A stretch of DNA of 64,000 nt, from contig NC_092521.1 in assembly GCF_037038585.1 (NCBI RefSeq), forward strand, positions 55,044,398 to 55,108,397, read 5' to 3'. Shown piece after piece: positions 1 through 25,998 of this stretch (the stretch's first letter is position 1; the number at the start of each line of letters is the position of its first letter). Both the position numbers and the translations under genes were made by a program. Source of the stretch: Patagioenas fasciata (taxonomy: Eukaryota; Chordata; Aves; Columbiformes; Columbidae). The notes below the pieces were generated by a model. That model was given only the letters and a program-made list of their open reading frames with translations. It searched no databases and had not been told where the DNA came from.

Positions 1-2430
1 TCAGTGGACTTAGGTTCTTTATCAGCTCTCGGTGATTTCTTGTGACTGACTGGTGGTCAACACACATTTGCCTATCTGTAAAAAAAATATTATAAATCCT
101 AATCACATTCTAAAAGAGCTCTTCATCTTTGGATAACGAAGTCTTAGTTATATACCAACTATGATTATGTCATTTCCAGCACAAAAATCTATCCATATGG
201 GCACATTTAAGTTATTGTTACATATTTCTAAATATGAAATGTACTTCCACATAAAGGTCAAATTTCAACTGCTAGAGCATATTGAAACAACTACATTTGT
301 AGAAAGTACAAATCTAATCAAGGGACTTATGAAATTGTACAACGCCTTTGTGCAAATAGTAAACACCACATTAAGATGATTTTCATAATCCTTTATTCTA
401 TCAGTGGAAAAATGTTTCATATTACTGTATAGGCTTCCTTGTTAGACCTAACACTAAAGCAACATGTAGGAACATAAGCAATGTGTAAGCATGTTGAATA
501 CAGTGCAGTATGTCATAAAAGAAGTACATTGTAAAGAAAAAACATATAATGTGTTGCTAATCTGTGATGCCATCTGTATGCAGAACATACTATATCATGA
601 AGGAATGCCAACACGTCATCTTTAAATTTAAACATAGATTACTTCTATAATTAAATATATATCAACCTTCATGATACAAAACAAAATGACTGGCTAAACC
701 ATGTATCAATATTTTACTGAGTTCATGTGTCCACAGCTAACACAAAAATTCCTCTTATTCATTCAGTTGGTGCTGTATAAAGGATGCCAAGGTTACAACC
801 ATTTTACCTGCATTAGGTACACGATACTGCTTGAACCTATTTTCATTGTCGTTCCCTATCATTTATTGGTACTGCTGCCGTTTCCTTCAAGCAAACTATA
901 GAACAAAGATGCAAATTTATCATCTTGAGTACTCAAGCCATGGAGGCAAAGTGATCATCAACAAAAGAACTGAAATATATTTTGTATACAACAAAGCTCA
1001 TATCTCACAAAACAGTAGGGCTGGTCCTCGGATGAAGAAAATCAGTTCAGTTCTCTCCCTTTTGATGGAGTTATACCACTTTCCACCAGCACAGAAGATA
1101 AGGCCAGTTGCCTGTGGCAATGTCATGGTCCTTCTTTAGAAGTATCTTTCCAGATCTTCCAGGTTTCTCTGGTATAGTAAGGGTTATCATCATCCCAGCT
1201 AGCCTCCCTAGTATCCCCTGGTGTTCACTCCCAGTTTGGTTCTTGTTATTCAGCACTGTAGCTAAGCATTTGTGGTGGTGTGTTTTTTTTGCTTCATGTT
1301 CCATGTGCCTTCTAATTTTCTTTCTAGTCTCTATCACTCTGCAGCTATTTCTCTGAAGAAAAACATTTGACGGAAGTGGTTCCACATACAACCTCAACAC
1401 TATCCATACAGTCATCTTTCATTGGAATAACTCCTCCTACGATGTTAATAAATATCCATTCTAATATTTACAGATCTCAGGTGAGTGTGTGAAACAAGCA
1501 GATAGTTCATTGCATGCTTTGTCTCTACTTTGCTTATAGAAATGGGTCTCAGAACATACTTTACACTAATTCTGCACTGTAGTACATGTAAATTATTGAT
1601 GAATTAAATCTAACTTATCACAAGGACAGTGACAGTTTTTCATCTTAAAAAAAAAAAAGCCGGGTATATAAGCCTGTTTTTTGCACAGTGTTGCAATGTG
1701 AAGATGGCGACTGATAATGCCTTGTTTTCCAATATTTTTAGGTCTTAATTTTTCATATGATCTCTTCCATGTGCCCTCTCTGTTTTCACACTTCCTAAAA
1801 TAGATCACTGTACTGGTTAAATATGAACATACTAACGTATAACGCTGACGTTTCAGAAAGATCTGAATAGCTTTTTCTTTTTTTTTTTTTTTTTGTTTTA
1901 ATTTAAGTAGTTGGTAGCAGAGCTGATTGAAGGTTATTTAATGTGATAAGAAGCCTGTGACACCTTTTCATAGTATTTATGTTCTCTCCATATGACCTGT
2001 TTTCAGAAGAATCTCTTCAAATGACTTGCCAACATTCACAGTCTCTATGCTGCAAATTACTATTATGTTATTTAATGTGAGAGCATATATAATAAAATAA
2101 CTAAAATTGAATGTTTTCAAGTATGATTGGTTAATATTACTTGTACTGCTGTGACTTCTAGTATTACTTTTGAATGTCAGAAAACATACATTGGATGCTT
2201 GTAGATGAATAATGAAGATTGATGGAAGCTGATTTGTTCATTTTTGTATTTTAAGTTGGAGAGTAAAGTAACAGTCATTAAATATCCCTAATATACTTCC
2301 ATTTAAAACAAAAGCCTGAAAGAAATTGTTTGGCATAATACATACTAATAAAGAAATCCAATGGCACAGTAAGTAATTATTTGATTGCAAGAATAATTAT
2401 CTAGCCTGTATTTGCAGAAAACAATAGTAT
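1..2430. other. AT-rich intergenic DNA, no gene recognised
   Basis: The stretch is AT-rich, with stop codons dense in all frames. Short open frames, such as one of 114 codons on the minus strand at 1071-1415, show no family motif and no splice context. By vertebrate synteny the gene to the left should be MTCL1 or RAB12, but I recognise no exon of either. A T-run lies at 1879-1894. It could be intergenic DNA or part of a long 3' UTR; the sequence alone does not decide. Confidence 0.5.
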
Positions 2431-2439
2431 TGTCCATAT

Positions 2440-2850
2440 TGCCCTTACTAGCCCGCACAATTAGAGCTTGTCAGGCTGCTGGGGATAGGGTGCAATGTTA
2501 CAGAAAGAGGTGGACCGGCCATTTCTCACCCGTCCTTGCACACATGCAAGACGTCTCTATTGGAGACATGGGCACAAGTGCATCATCTGCTGCATTTCTA
2601 GACCCTTATCAAAAGAGTAAACATGGGGAGTCTTGTTCTCTTGAATGCAGCTTCCCTTATGGATGGGTCACACTGGAAAAGGAATTGTCTCAAATCATGG
2701 TGGTCCACAAAAAACCCTCTGAGGTGTCACCACTGGTGGTCTGAGCAGTTGAATGCAGGTGCTTCCCGGTGCTGTACCAGGCCCTGCGTGGGCAGGACTT
2801 TGGCACTTCAGTGCATGCAGAAGGCAGAAGGCACAAAGCAACAGGTAAGT
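2440..2850 (+). other. GC-richer block ending in a consensus splice donor; possible noncoding exon or old repeat
   Basis: This block is clearly richer in G+C than its flanks. It ends in CAG|GTAAGT at 2842-2850, a perfect match to the vertebrate 5' splice-site consensus. The frames read through it (about 110 codons at 2412-2744) have no recognisable domain. It could be an exon of an unannotated noncoding transcript or an old mobile element that I do not recognise. No acceptor with a convincing polypyrimidine tract stands at its left edge. Confidence 0.25.
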
Positions 2851-4985
2851 CTGGAGATCACGGCAGATACTGGACTCCCACTGAAGGTCACATCGCTTCC
2901 AATTTATTTTCTTAGTATTGTCATCTGTTAAATAGACCAAGTTTAAATTACAAATTCTTCCAAATGATTTTTCCCTTGTCTAGTAACATATTGATGAAGT
3001 CCAACTCAAAAATGCATATTGGGTTAACTTATATAATTAATAAATTACTGTGATTATATATTTTATAGTATACAAATGAATTCTTATGAATTTTTCTGTA
3101 AAGGAGCAGTCCATGAATATAATCATACATGGCCTTTGCTATTCTTAGACTGCAAGCCTAGGGCAGATTCTCAACAGGATACAAAAATTTGGCTTACCAA
3201 TGGAATCTGTAATCTATGCTTGAACATCGTTGCACAATTATATTTGCTCTGCTTTAGGTAGACTCTTAAGTGTTTTAAGAATTCATCTTAGAGTGGTATA
3301 CAAGTATACAAATGAGATTTGTAAGTGGTTAAATAATTACTGGAAACAAATCAATGAAAATATCAAATACTGGTAGCAGCATTTAAATTATAAATGCTGA
3401 TAGCAGCTCTCAGAACTGAGGAAATTAAGAATAAGGAGGAGGAAGACAACCACTGACTACAGTAAACTCGAAAGTAAAAGGCAGTAATCTAACCAGGGAG
3501 CTAGTACCACATTCTAGCTGGTCTGTGCAAATGAAAAGTATTCTATTAAAAGGACATTAAATACAGTAACAATTTCCAAATATATATGTGCACATATATA
3601 ATACGTCTGTATGTATATATGAATTATCCAAAAGAATAGTATCTTACATTTTACTAATATGTGCACTGTTTAGTGTTTTGGGCTATGTCTAGAGCTATCT
3701 GCTGAGATGTGCTGGGGCTGCTGTCTCACCATACACCCGGGTCTCTTTACAGGAGCTCTCAACCACATGGGCACAGCCACCGCGGTTCTATCTAACCCGG
3801 CCTTTTCTCCCAACACAGTGCCCTGGTAGATCGTTTTATAAGTACAAATCCATGATTTAGTTATGCAATATTAAACACAAAACAAAACAGTTTGCTCTAG
3901 TATAGTTTATCCTGACTTTTTGAATGTTCATACGAAATTTAAAAGAGTCGTCCAACATAATAAGCCGATGAAAAATAAGTTAACATTTTGGACGAAGGAA
4001 AACACTGTAAGGAAGGCTGAGTTTTTGTTTCAACATGTATGTACTGAAAGTACTTCATTGTCATAATGTCAACTGGGACATCACTGCAATTTTAGAAGTA
4101 AAATACGTGTGGGTACATTTTCACTGTGCAGTGCACGAATTTAATAAGGCCGCATCACTGAGAGCCGGGGTAGATAAAAAGGTGGGGAGTGCAGGGGAGA
4201 TTCCTCCTCAGAAGGAAGGTATAAGAGATGTTAGAACATCAGCCAATGCTTTGCAAATCTGCAATGCTGAGTAATCATTAGGATAAAATACTTCCTTCTT
4301 AGTTATTATGTGAAAAATGTGAATTTATTTTACAGTGGAAAAGATATATTTGCACTCCTCATTGCAAGACCTGAACAATAAGGGGTCTGCATGAGGAGGA
4401 ATTGTGACTGGTATTTCTAACCACATGTTGCACCCAAGGAAGAGTCTGTTGCTTAGATTTTCTTCAGTTCTGTTATTTGTACTGTATTGACTGAATTATA
4501 CTGTAAATGAGAACTTTCATCAAAGGCCAAGAAGATAAATGTTCGGTTGTTTTTTTTTTTTTTTTTGTTTGTTTGTTTGTTTGTTTTGTTTTGTGTTTTT
4601 TTTTTTTTTTTTTTTCTGATGGAGGTCAAAACAAGCACTTTAGATATTAAATACCCCAAACAACAAAACCGAGTAGAAAGGAGGAAAATGGAGTATCAAA
4701 AAACTCTCACCAGTTTCTGCAACTTTCCCCTATTTATTACAGGTCCTTGCTTCTAAGGGTATTTTATTTTTAACACTGATGTACATCATGAAAGGTTAAA
4801 ATTCACTGAACAGTCTCATATGGATCTTGCGTTTTGCTCCTGTTGACACAAACCCTCCACATCGGGCATGACAGGAATCCAACATCTGCAGGAAGGGCAG
4901 TCTGGATAACTCTTCTTCCAGAATAGGCAGTCACGGCATGGCATCTGCTGGCGGAGTAAAATGAGCAGCAACCCACTCATATTGG
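2851..4985. other. Intergenic DNA upstream of NDUFV2, no gene seen
   Basis: Mostly AT-rich. It contains a short TA/TG-rich microsatellite at about 3578-3622, a GC-richer patch of unknown origin at about 3700-3830, and a T-rich low-complexity run at 4547-4615. No exon or RNA gene is supported. Confidence 0.5.
4547..4615. repeat. T-rich / (TTTG)n low-complexity tract
   Basis: Two long T runs flank several TTTG units. Open frames through it are poly-Phe or poly-Lys artefacts. Confidence 0.85.
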
Positions 4986-4999
4986 ATGAGTGGCCATCA

Positions 5000-5345
5000 T
5001 GAGGATCTTATAAATGTTGATGAATATCTCAAGGGAGGGTGTCAAGAGGATGGGACCAGACTCCTTTTAGTGGTGCCCAATGATAGGATGAGGGGCAAGG
5101 GGCACAGACTGAAGCACAGGAAGTTCCATCTGAATACGAGAAGAAACTTCTTTACTTGAGGGTGCCACAGCACTGGAACAGGCTGCCCAGAGAGATTGTG
5201 GAGTCTCCCTCTCTGCAGACATTCAAAACCCACCTGGACACATTCCCGTGCCATCTGCTCTGGGTGAACCTGCTTCGAAAGGTGGGTTGGACTAGATGAT
5301 CTCCAGAGGTCCCTTCCAACCCCAAACATTCTGCGATTTCTGTGA
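5000..5345 (+). mobile_element. CR1 LINE 3' fragment, sense orientation
   Basis: This is the conserved 3' region of CR1, the main avian non-LTR retrotransposon. Hallmarks are the block AACAGGCTGCCCAGAGAG near 5177, the block GGTTGGACTAGATGATCTCC near 5284, and a decayed tail ATTCTGCGATTTCTGTGA at the right end. It is severely 5'-truncated, as most CR1 copies are. It ends only about 200 bp before the NDUFV2 start codon, at the edge of the CpG island. Confidence 0.88.
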
Positions 5346-5449
5346 GGAAAGACAGCGACCACCCACCGCCAGAGACCAAGCTCCAACGGCCGTCGCACGA
5401 CTGCACGCTCCCGGCTCGCGGGCGCGCGCGCGCAGCCGAGCGTCGGCGA

Positions 5450-5459
5450 CGCATGCGCG
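5450..5459. promoter_or_regulatory. NRF1-like binding site
   Basis: CGCATGCGCG closely matches the NRF1 consensus GCGCATGCGC. NRF1 is a known activator of nuclear respiratory-chain genes, so the motif fits a complex I subunit promoter. Occupancy is inferred. Confidence 0.6.
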
Positions 5460-5547
5460 GGGCTGGTCTCCTTGGCGCCGCGCGGAGGGCGAGCGCAGGC
5501 CTCAAGGAGAGGGGACCGCGGGGCTTGTTGCTGCTGTCGCCGCCGCC

Positions 5548-19213
<13,666 letters not shown>

Positions 19214-19248
19214 GGATTTTTGTAATATAAGATGAACTGCCTGAAAGT

Positions 19249-19254
19249 AATAAA
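19249..19254 (+). promoter_or_regulatory. NDUFV2: NDUFV2 polyadenylation signal
   Basis: Canonical AATAAA 36 bases after the stop codon, so cleavage is expected near 19265-19285. This implies a 3' UTR of about 60 bases. Confidence 0.8.
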
Positions 19255-19737
19255 ATAACTTTAATCTCAGTAAAATTATGTACATTCTAGTACTTTTTTT
19301 TTAATGAAGAAAGCATCAGCAATTAGAGTATCTAACTTACCATGGTTTTAACTACTACAAAGCATGATCATAGTTCTAGATTATAAGAGAAGTGTTTCTG
19401 TAGACTGTAAAGTGACTCACTGAAAGAAACCACTTATGATTACTGAGAGGTGAAAGTTGCATCTTTTGATCTGTCATTGAAAATGTTTTCTAAGGTTCTT
19501 TGAAGAAGCAACAAAACTGACTGAATTACAAGTCTGGCAAATGCACAGTCTGGTGGAACTTCATCACATTACTTTTATTTGCTATTTAAAAATAAACAAA
19601 AAAACACGGCAAAGGTGATCCAAGCTGTGTTGTGTAAAAAATCTGGTAGGTTCAGTAAGAAGTGCTTCTTCTTGAGTTTTATTCTTACTGCCAGTCAGTG
19701 ACCAGAAAAAATGTGACAGTTCTCTTTTTATTGTGTT

Positions 19738-19862
19738 ACCAAAAAAACCCCACCAACCAAAAAAACCAAAACAGAAAAACCACCACAGAAAACAAACCAA
19801 CAAAAAACACCCTAAAAAACCCAACACACACACACACACACACAAAAAAAAAAACCAAACCC
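19738..19862. repeat. A/C-rich low-complexity tract with (CA)n
   Basis: Runs of A separated by CC or CCA units, with a CA microsatellite at about 19825-19843. The + strand is almost free of G and T. Similar A/C-rich tracts occur at 43630-43695 and 60970-61085. Confidence 0.85.
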
Positions 19863-22054
19863 AAATAGCATTAATACTCTATAAAAAGAACGAACAGCAC
19901 CAAGAAACTGCTTCCTGTATAAATTTATTCAATGCAGACAAGGTATGCATTTGGGGGAAGACATAATATACAAGAACAGTTTAATACATGGCTAAGTGTA
20001 ATATATGAATCCAGTTACTTGATTCACAGACCCTTCTTTGAGCTTACTGCTGCATATCAGCCACTTTTAAGAACTAATCTGTGTGAAATTGAGGTATTTC
20101 CCCCAATATAAAAAAAGTTGAAGATTATTTTAAAAAAATATTTACTGTATATTGACACTACATATGCTTGTATAATCTAGCAGATATTTTATAAATACAT
20201 CTCTACATTTCAATATAAATTCAGAAATGTGAACACGTCAGTCACCTGAGACGACATTCTGTCTGCCTCTTCTGAAATCTGCCATGGAGCTTTCGTTCTT
20301 ATTACAATTAATGTGATAGATGGAACTTAATGGTATTGTTTAGATCTTATTCTATATTATATTTATTTTGTTTTACTATTCTGATTAGCACTACTTCCCT
20401 AAACTATCCTCCTTCTTATGGATCAAATTTTGTATGTACAGATTTTCCTACATAATGTCATATAGTATGTTTGTGCCCCACGTTTATTTTAGTAGACTCT
20501 GTGAAGTTCCTTGATGTACTGTTAAACAAACAGTGTTACTGTTGTTAAGTTCTGAAAGCAAAATATATATGCATATCATTTTTATGTAAAACTCACTATC
20601 CCTTCTACATTACTAAATTTATAAAAATAATCCTTGAATTGCTTACAAACGGACAATTAAATTTGATAAATAAATAGAAATCATGAGTGAAACAGTTAAC
20701 TAATAAGCATGACAATTGTGTAACTGTGTTGAAGGCAAACAGTTTTAGAGCTGCCACGTTTGAAACTTCCAAGTGTACAAAACCAAAGCTCTAAAATGCC
20801 AGACTCCTCCCATTCATAAAGCTGGACAGGAGACTTGGCAGCCTTGTCCCACTTTTCTTCCCTATTCATTCCATTCCTACAAGAAAATCTTGATGTCTGT
20901 CTCATGACCAGAACAGAGACCCCAACAGTTTGCCATTTAACAAAAGACACCATGTTAGTGGTGTTCCATGGACAAATATGTCATTTTGATGCACCACCTA
21001 ACTGCCTGCCAATCACTTGACTAGAAAAAGGTAACTTAAATTATCCTTATTGCGTGGTACAAGTCTGGTATGCCACTGTTGAAAATTAAATTCAATACTG
21101 TAGGGCAGCTATAGGACTGTGAAATATCTGAAGAGAAACAAGTGAATAACCATTACTCTTCTCTCGTCTTACCCACTTCATCAATTATATGAGGCTTTAT
21201 GGTCCCAGTTTCTACATCAAAAATGTTTGGCAATCATTGTACCAAGTTTAAAAAAAAAAAAAAAAAAGGACATCTTGTGTTATTTCAGGTTTTGTTGAAA
21301 TTTGAACATTTCTGATTTCAAATACCTCAACTAGAAATACACATTCTGCAATATTTTTTACATATATATAAGAATACAAAATTATTTCCACAGTGATAAT
21401 TTATGTAGGACTGTAAAGAGGATTAACAAGGTGATCACTATGGAAGAGTTCTACAGTAGTGTAAGAATTAATATATCCAAGTCCTCTTTTCTATTCTTTA
21501 ATAGCTGCAGGTGATACCCTGTGCTTTTACTGCTAGTATTGAATATTTTAGGTAACAAATATTAAAAGGACATAATTTCCATTATTCTCAATCCTCAATA
21601 GCAGAGGGTTACTAATAGTAATTCTGGGCAGCTGACTCTAATATGTCAAACAATTCTGCAGTTTCTACTGGTTAATATGTTGGACTGTTAAGAGTACTAT
21701 ATGGTCAGTTAAATGAAAAATGAGTTTACTACTACACAGATGAGGAGTTAACTCCTTAAACTGGCAACACAGCACTAACATAACTGAATCTGTGTTTTCA
21801 GTGGTCTTGTTTGCCCTTCTTCTTGAAGGAGGGAAAAATGCAAGAATTCACATGCTATATTCTCCAAATGTAAAAGTGGAAGTAAAAAAAAAAAAAATGT
21901 ATAAGAACACCCTTTAACTGGGGAGGGGAAAAAAGACTACATAGAGAAGATTTTAACAAAAACGGCAACAGTCCCGGGAAAGGAAATGAGATTTAAGACG
22001 TGGAAGCAGAGGACACTCAAAGAATCCACTGCATTCTAAGACAGTGGGTGGTGG

Positions 22055-22385
22055 TGGTTCTTTGCATCTCTGAGTGAGACCATCCAGCCAATTCCTTATC
22101 CACCAAGTGGTCCATCCGCCAACTCCATGTCTCTCCAATTTAGATACAAGGATGTTGTGCAGGATAGTGTCAAATGCTTTGTACAAGTCCAGGTAGATTC
22201 TCAGTTGCTCTTCCCTTTTCCACCAACACTGTAACCCCACCAGAGAAGGCCACCAAATTTGTCAAACAGGATTTGCCCTTAGTGAAGCCACACTGGCTAT
22301 CACTGACCATATCCTTATTTACTATGTGCCTTAGCATAGTTTCCAGGAGGATCCACTCCTGTGTTCTGTCATTAAATAAGGAGAG
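22055..22385 (-). mobile_element. CR1 LINE internal fragment (reverse transcriptase domain)
   Basis: The minus strand encodes pieces of the CR1 reverse transcriptase. One resembles the conserved [10 protein letters not shown] block (around 22250-22300). Another contains [15 protein letters not shown] followed by a WIRNWL motif (22080-22200). The frame shifts between these pieces, so it is a dead fragment. No 3' UTR or tail remains, so the copy is truncated or eroded at both ends. Confidence 0.85.
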
Positions 22386-24753
22386 GCAATGAAATTCAGT
22401 TCCGCCAGTGCAGTTTGTTAGCTGGGCTCGCTGGCTGACCTGCCAATTACCTACCTGATTTTAGTGTGTGTGCTTTCACCAGTGTGAGATTTTGCAAGTT
22501 CTTAGCATAAGAACTTTTAGAATTCTTTTAGATTTTTGTACTGTAGTCAGAGATTTTTCAATCATTGTTATTAGATTGAATTCAGCAATAACACAGTTCA
22601 AACAGACGCTGTGCACATTTGTCTTAAAACCAGTAGTTCACACAGCCAACACCACAAGATCTATCACTACGGAGAGCAACTGAAGGGAAGTACTGCACAC
22701 ACCAACATAGTGCAGCTACAAAAGCATTTTGCAGCTGTGCTCTATGTAAAAGGGAAGGGCTTCTGGAGACATGGGGAAGTAACTAATGTAGGGGTAGCAA
22801 TTAGCAATTGACTGATGCTTTTTATCAGTGCAAACACGAGTTCTTAAAGGCTGAAGGAAGCGTATTTTTTAGTTACTGATGAGATAATTACAAATCTTAA
22901 TATCTGGTGCAGAAGATGCTGCTCATGAGGCTCTTTCCCCATCATCTCAGCTGCTGGTTGTGAACAGCTACCAACACACAGAGAAATCCTGGAACAGCAC
23001 ACTAGTGGTGCTAATGCACAAGGATCAGAATGCTCTATGGCACCATTGTATGACACCTGTAGCCTGTCATTTTTTAAAAGGTGAATCATCTATATCTTCC
23101 CTGTATAGTGCTGTGAGAGGAAAAAAACATTCTGCCTTGGGAAGCAGTTCTTGCTCCACTTATGCTGGCAGTCAGTAGCCTCTCTACTCTTCAATCTGCT
23201 TGCCACCTCAAGTGATGGGCTCTGTAATCAACCTGACATAAAAATATGAAGTGAATGCAACTCCCTTTGTTAGTGGTCAGGGTGCTGCCATCCCTGCTTC
23301 TGGCCTGCTGAAAGTACATTGAAGGTATGCTAACAGAATCAAATGAAAATTAAGATAGGTGCTTTACAATGCAAATGATCTGTACCAGCATTTGTACAGT
23401 AAGATTTTGAAAGCAAATGAAAGAAGTCTGGCTAAACAGTAAGCTGTTGCAGCATGGGAATACTTGAGATTTGTGATGCTATTCTCTAGCCATGCTGGAA
23501 CATGATGGATGGAGATCAGAATATAGGAGAAATCCACACAACAGATGGCCTTTATCAAAGCAATCTTTCAATTCTAAAAAATTCGTATTTCTCACTTGCG
23601 TAGTAAATATTAAGGAATCTGTAATTTCTACACAATAACAGATGAAAGTAAGTCAGTAGCAGACTGAGCATGGCAATTAAGACTACATCAAATGGAAGGG
23701 CTTTGTTTAGCTGCCTTCTCAGAATACTACACTAGACAGCCCAGCTATCTTCAGCACCTTCCAGAAGCAATCTGGAAAGTATTATTTGAGAACCCACGAG
23801 TATAGACCCACACAGATTCTTTATGTCTTACAACATAGTACTTTAATAACCAGATGCAAAACCTTTCAAAAGTCCAGGTGAATGACCCGTTTTTTAAGGC
23901 TGCAACTAGAATCAATGTCAGTCTACTTTTGTAACCCCTTCTGATGCGTTTTTACGACGTATGGTGTATTGGCACAAGCAAGACACCCCCAAAACATTGG
24001 GGCTTTTGTTTTGAAAAGTGGAAGCTGGCTCAAGCTCTAAACAGCAGGCTGTGCCCTTCTGCGAGGCAGGGGCGAGCGCATATCCCCCCTTCCCTCCTCA
24101 AGGTCCTGCAGCTCTTTGCCTGCACCCCCCGGGATGTGATGCGGCAGGAAAGAGGGTGCGGCCGGGAACGCTGCCTAAGCGAGGCGCAGCAGAAAACCAC
24201 AACCAGGCCGGCAGGCTCGGCCTCCCACAGCCGCTCTACGCGGGTGCCCTAAAGGCCCCACCCGGGCTCTCCGGCACCGCGCCACACGCACCTGCGTCCA
24301 GGGGCTTCTCCCAGAAGCTACAGGCCCTTTAACTGCAGCCTGCCGACACGCAGCGCTCCTCTCATTCCCTCTGCGGGTGCGTACTCAAAAGTAACAAGAC
24401 GACCCCTCCGCGGCCGCCGACGCCCGCTCCCCGCCGCACCCGCCTCATTGGGATGCGCGGCCACCACCGGGCTAAGCCCGCCGCGCACGCGCACTGCGCC
24501 GGTGGTTAAAACTCACTGCGCCATCGCCACCGGAAAACTGCTCCCTGGTGGAGGGAGCTGCCGCCACGGGCGCAGCGGCAGGAGGGAGGGGAAACGTTGC
24601 GCCGGTGGCTCTAGGTGGTTCGCGTCCCGCGGAGACTCGAAGCCTCTAGTCTCTTCGCCCTGTCCCTGCCTCACAGACCAACCGGGCTGTCAGCCGGGCC
24701 ACCGCCATTTCCAGAAAGTTCTAGTGGCCACCGCCAAAAGCGCGTCTGTGCCG

Positions 24754-24764
24754 GCGCATGCGCA
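24754..24764. promoter_or_regulatory. NRF1-like binding site in the ANKRD12 island
   Basis: GCGCATGCGCA, a near-perfect NRF1 palindrome about 300-450 bp upstream of the inferred transcription start. Occupancy is inferred. Confidence 0.55.
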
Positions 24765-25076
24765 GTTCTCGCGTCCTCCCGTCGCCACCCTCATCCCTCA
24801 CGTCCCCCCCGCTTCCGCCCCTGGCACCCTGCGAACCCGTTATTCCCCGTCCCCTGCGTGCGCAGGTGGAGGAGCTACTCCGCACGCACCGCAGCGAAGA
24901 GCCCGCCCGAGGAGGGGGCGCCCGTGCCCTTCTGCCTTGGGCCGGTGAACGGACCAGGACACTGACGTTGTGTGTTCCCCCCCCCACCCCGCGCCTTCCC
25001 CTCCTCAACCGCCGCCCGATCGCTGTAACGTTCCCGGCAGCGCCTGCCCGCCCGCGTCCCGTGCCCTATGTGGGGC

Positions 25077-25099
25077 CACGTGGGCGGGGCGCGGCCAAT
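25077..25099 (+). promoter_or_regulatory. ANKRD12: Core promoter cluster: E-box, GC box, CCAAT box
   Basis: CACGTG at 25077-25082, GGGCGGGGC at 25082-25090 and CCAAT at 25095-25099 lie within 23 bases. There is no TATA box. The spacing suggests transcription starts at about 25150-25260, feeding the exon that ends at 25408. Confidence 0.6.
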
Positions 25100-25179
25100 G
25101 GGAGCTCCGCGCAGCTCTACTCCAGTAGCGACGTTGGGGAAAGGGGGGGGGTGGCGGAAGGGGGAGGGGAGCGGCACAG

Positions 25180-25408
25180 GGTGAGAGGGAGGGAGGGCGA
25201 GAGGGGGCGGGGGACGGGTGTTTTCAAACCCGACAGCCACAGCGGCCGTAGCCGGGGCTGAGCCCGAACCCGAGCTCCCTCGGCGCCGCCGGTGACGGCG
25301 GGCGGCACCCGCTCTCCGATAGGATCCCCGCGGCCGCGCCGCCAGAGAGAAGAGGGGGGAAGCGGCGGGAGGAGGAGGACGCGTCCCGTCGCCAGCTCCC
25401 GGGAGAAG
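25180..25408 (+). other. ANKRD12: ANKRD12 noncoding exon 1 (start approximate)
   Basis: A 5' UTR exon ending in GAGAAG|GTAAGG at 25408/25409, the only strong donor just downstream of the promoter cluster. It is very GC-rich. The left edge is inferred, not observed. It is joined to the exon at 47357, where the first ANKRD12 coding codons lie. Confidence 0.6.
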
Positions 25409-25945
25409 GTAAGGACTGGAGCGCACCTCCCGACCCCTTCCCCGTACGCAGTGAAGGCCCTCAGTCCCACTCGCCGCCGCGGTGCCCGTGGGGTGTCGCC
25501 CCCTGTCTCTGAGCGGTGGGCAGCGGAGCGTCCGGGGAGCCCTCAGCGGGTTCCCGCCTCGGGGGGTGTAACCGCTGCCGTGCCCTCCCGGGCAACGGGC
25601 ACCGCGCCTTCCTCACCGAGCCCGATGGGGCGGCTGGCCTGTCCGCGGGCAGGGCAGCGCGGGCGGCACGGCGGCGGGCAGCGGCTCTCCGCTGTCAGCC
25701 TGTCAGCGCCGCGGTGGGAGCCATGGCCGCCGCTGTCACCGTCTGGCGGCCGCGCCTCTCGCCCGCCTAGCCCAGCCCCTGCCCCGCCGTCCAGCGGGGG
25801 ACCCGCTTGCTGCCGAGGGACAGCGGCGGGTGCAGGCGACCGGGGCGGTGGTTCCCGCCGGGGGCAGGGCCGGTGCTCTGAGGAGGGAGGGGGCGGCGGG
25901 GGCTGCGCGGGTGGCCGGGGCGCGGGTGCTGAGTGCGGCATGGCG

Positions 25946-25998
25946 GTATACACACACATGCATACACACATATGCATACACACACATGCATACACACC
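25946..25998. repeat. Alternating purine-pyrimidine (CA/CATA)n tract inside the CpG island
   Basis: Three imperfect copies of a unit like CACACACATGCATA in tandem, made almost entirely of alternating purine-pyrimidine steps. Confidence 0.85.

Larger units (their letters stand above)
19286..24029. other. Intergenic spacer between NDUFV2 and ANKRD12
   Basis: About 4.7 kb, AT-rich. It contains an A/C-rich tract with a CA run (19738-19862), an A18 run (21250-21267) and a CR1 reverse transcriptase remnant (about 22055-22385). No tRNA, small RNA or additional coding exon was recognised. Confidence 0.7.

Noticed and set aside
1071-1415. Open frame of 114 codons on the minus strand
   Set aside because: No motif, start context or splice signals; length is within chance expectation.
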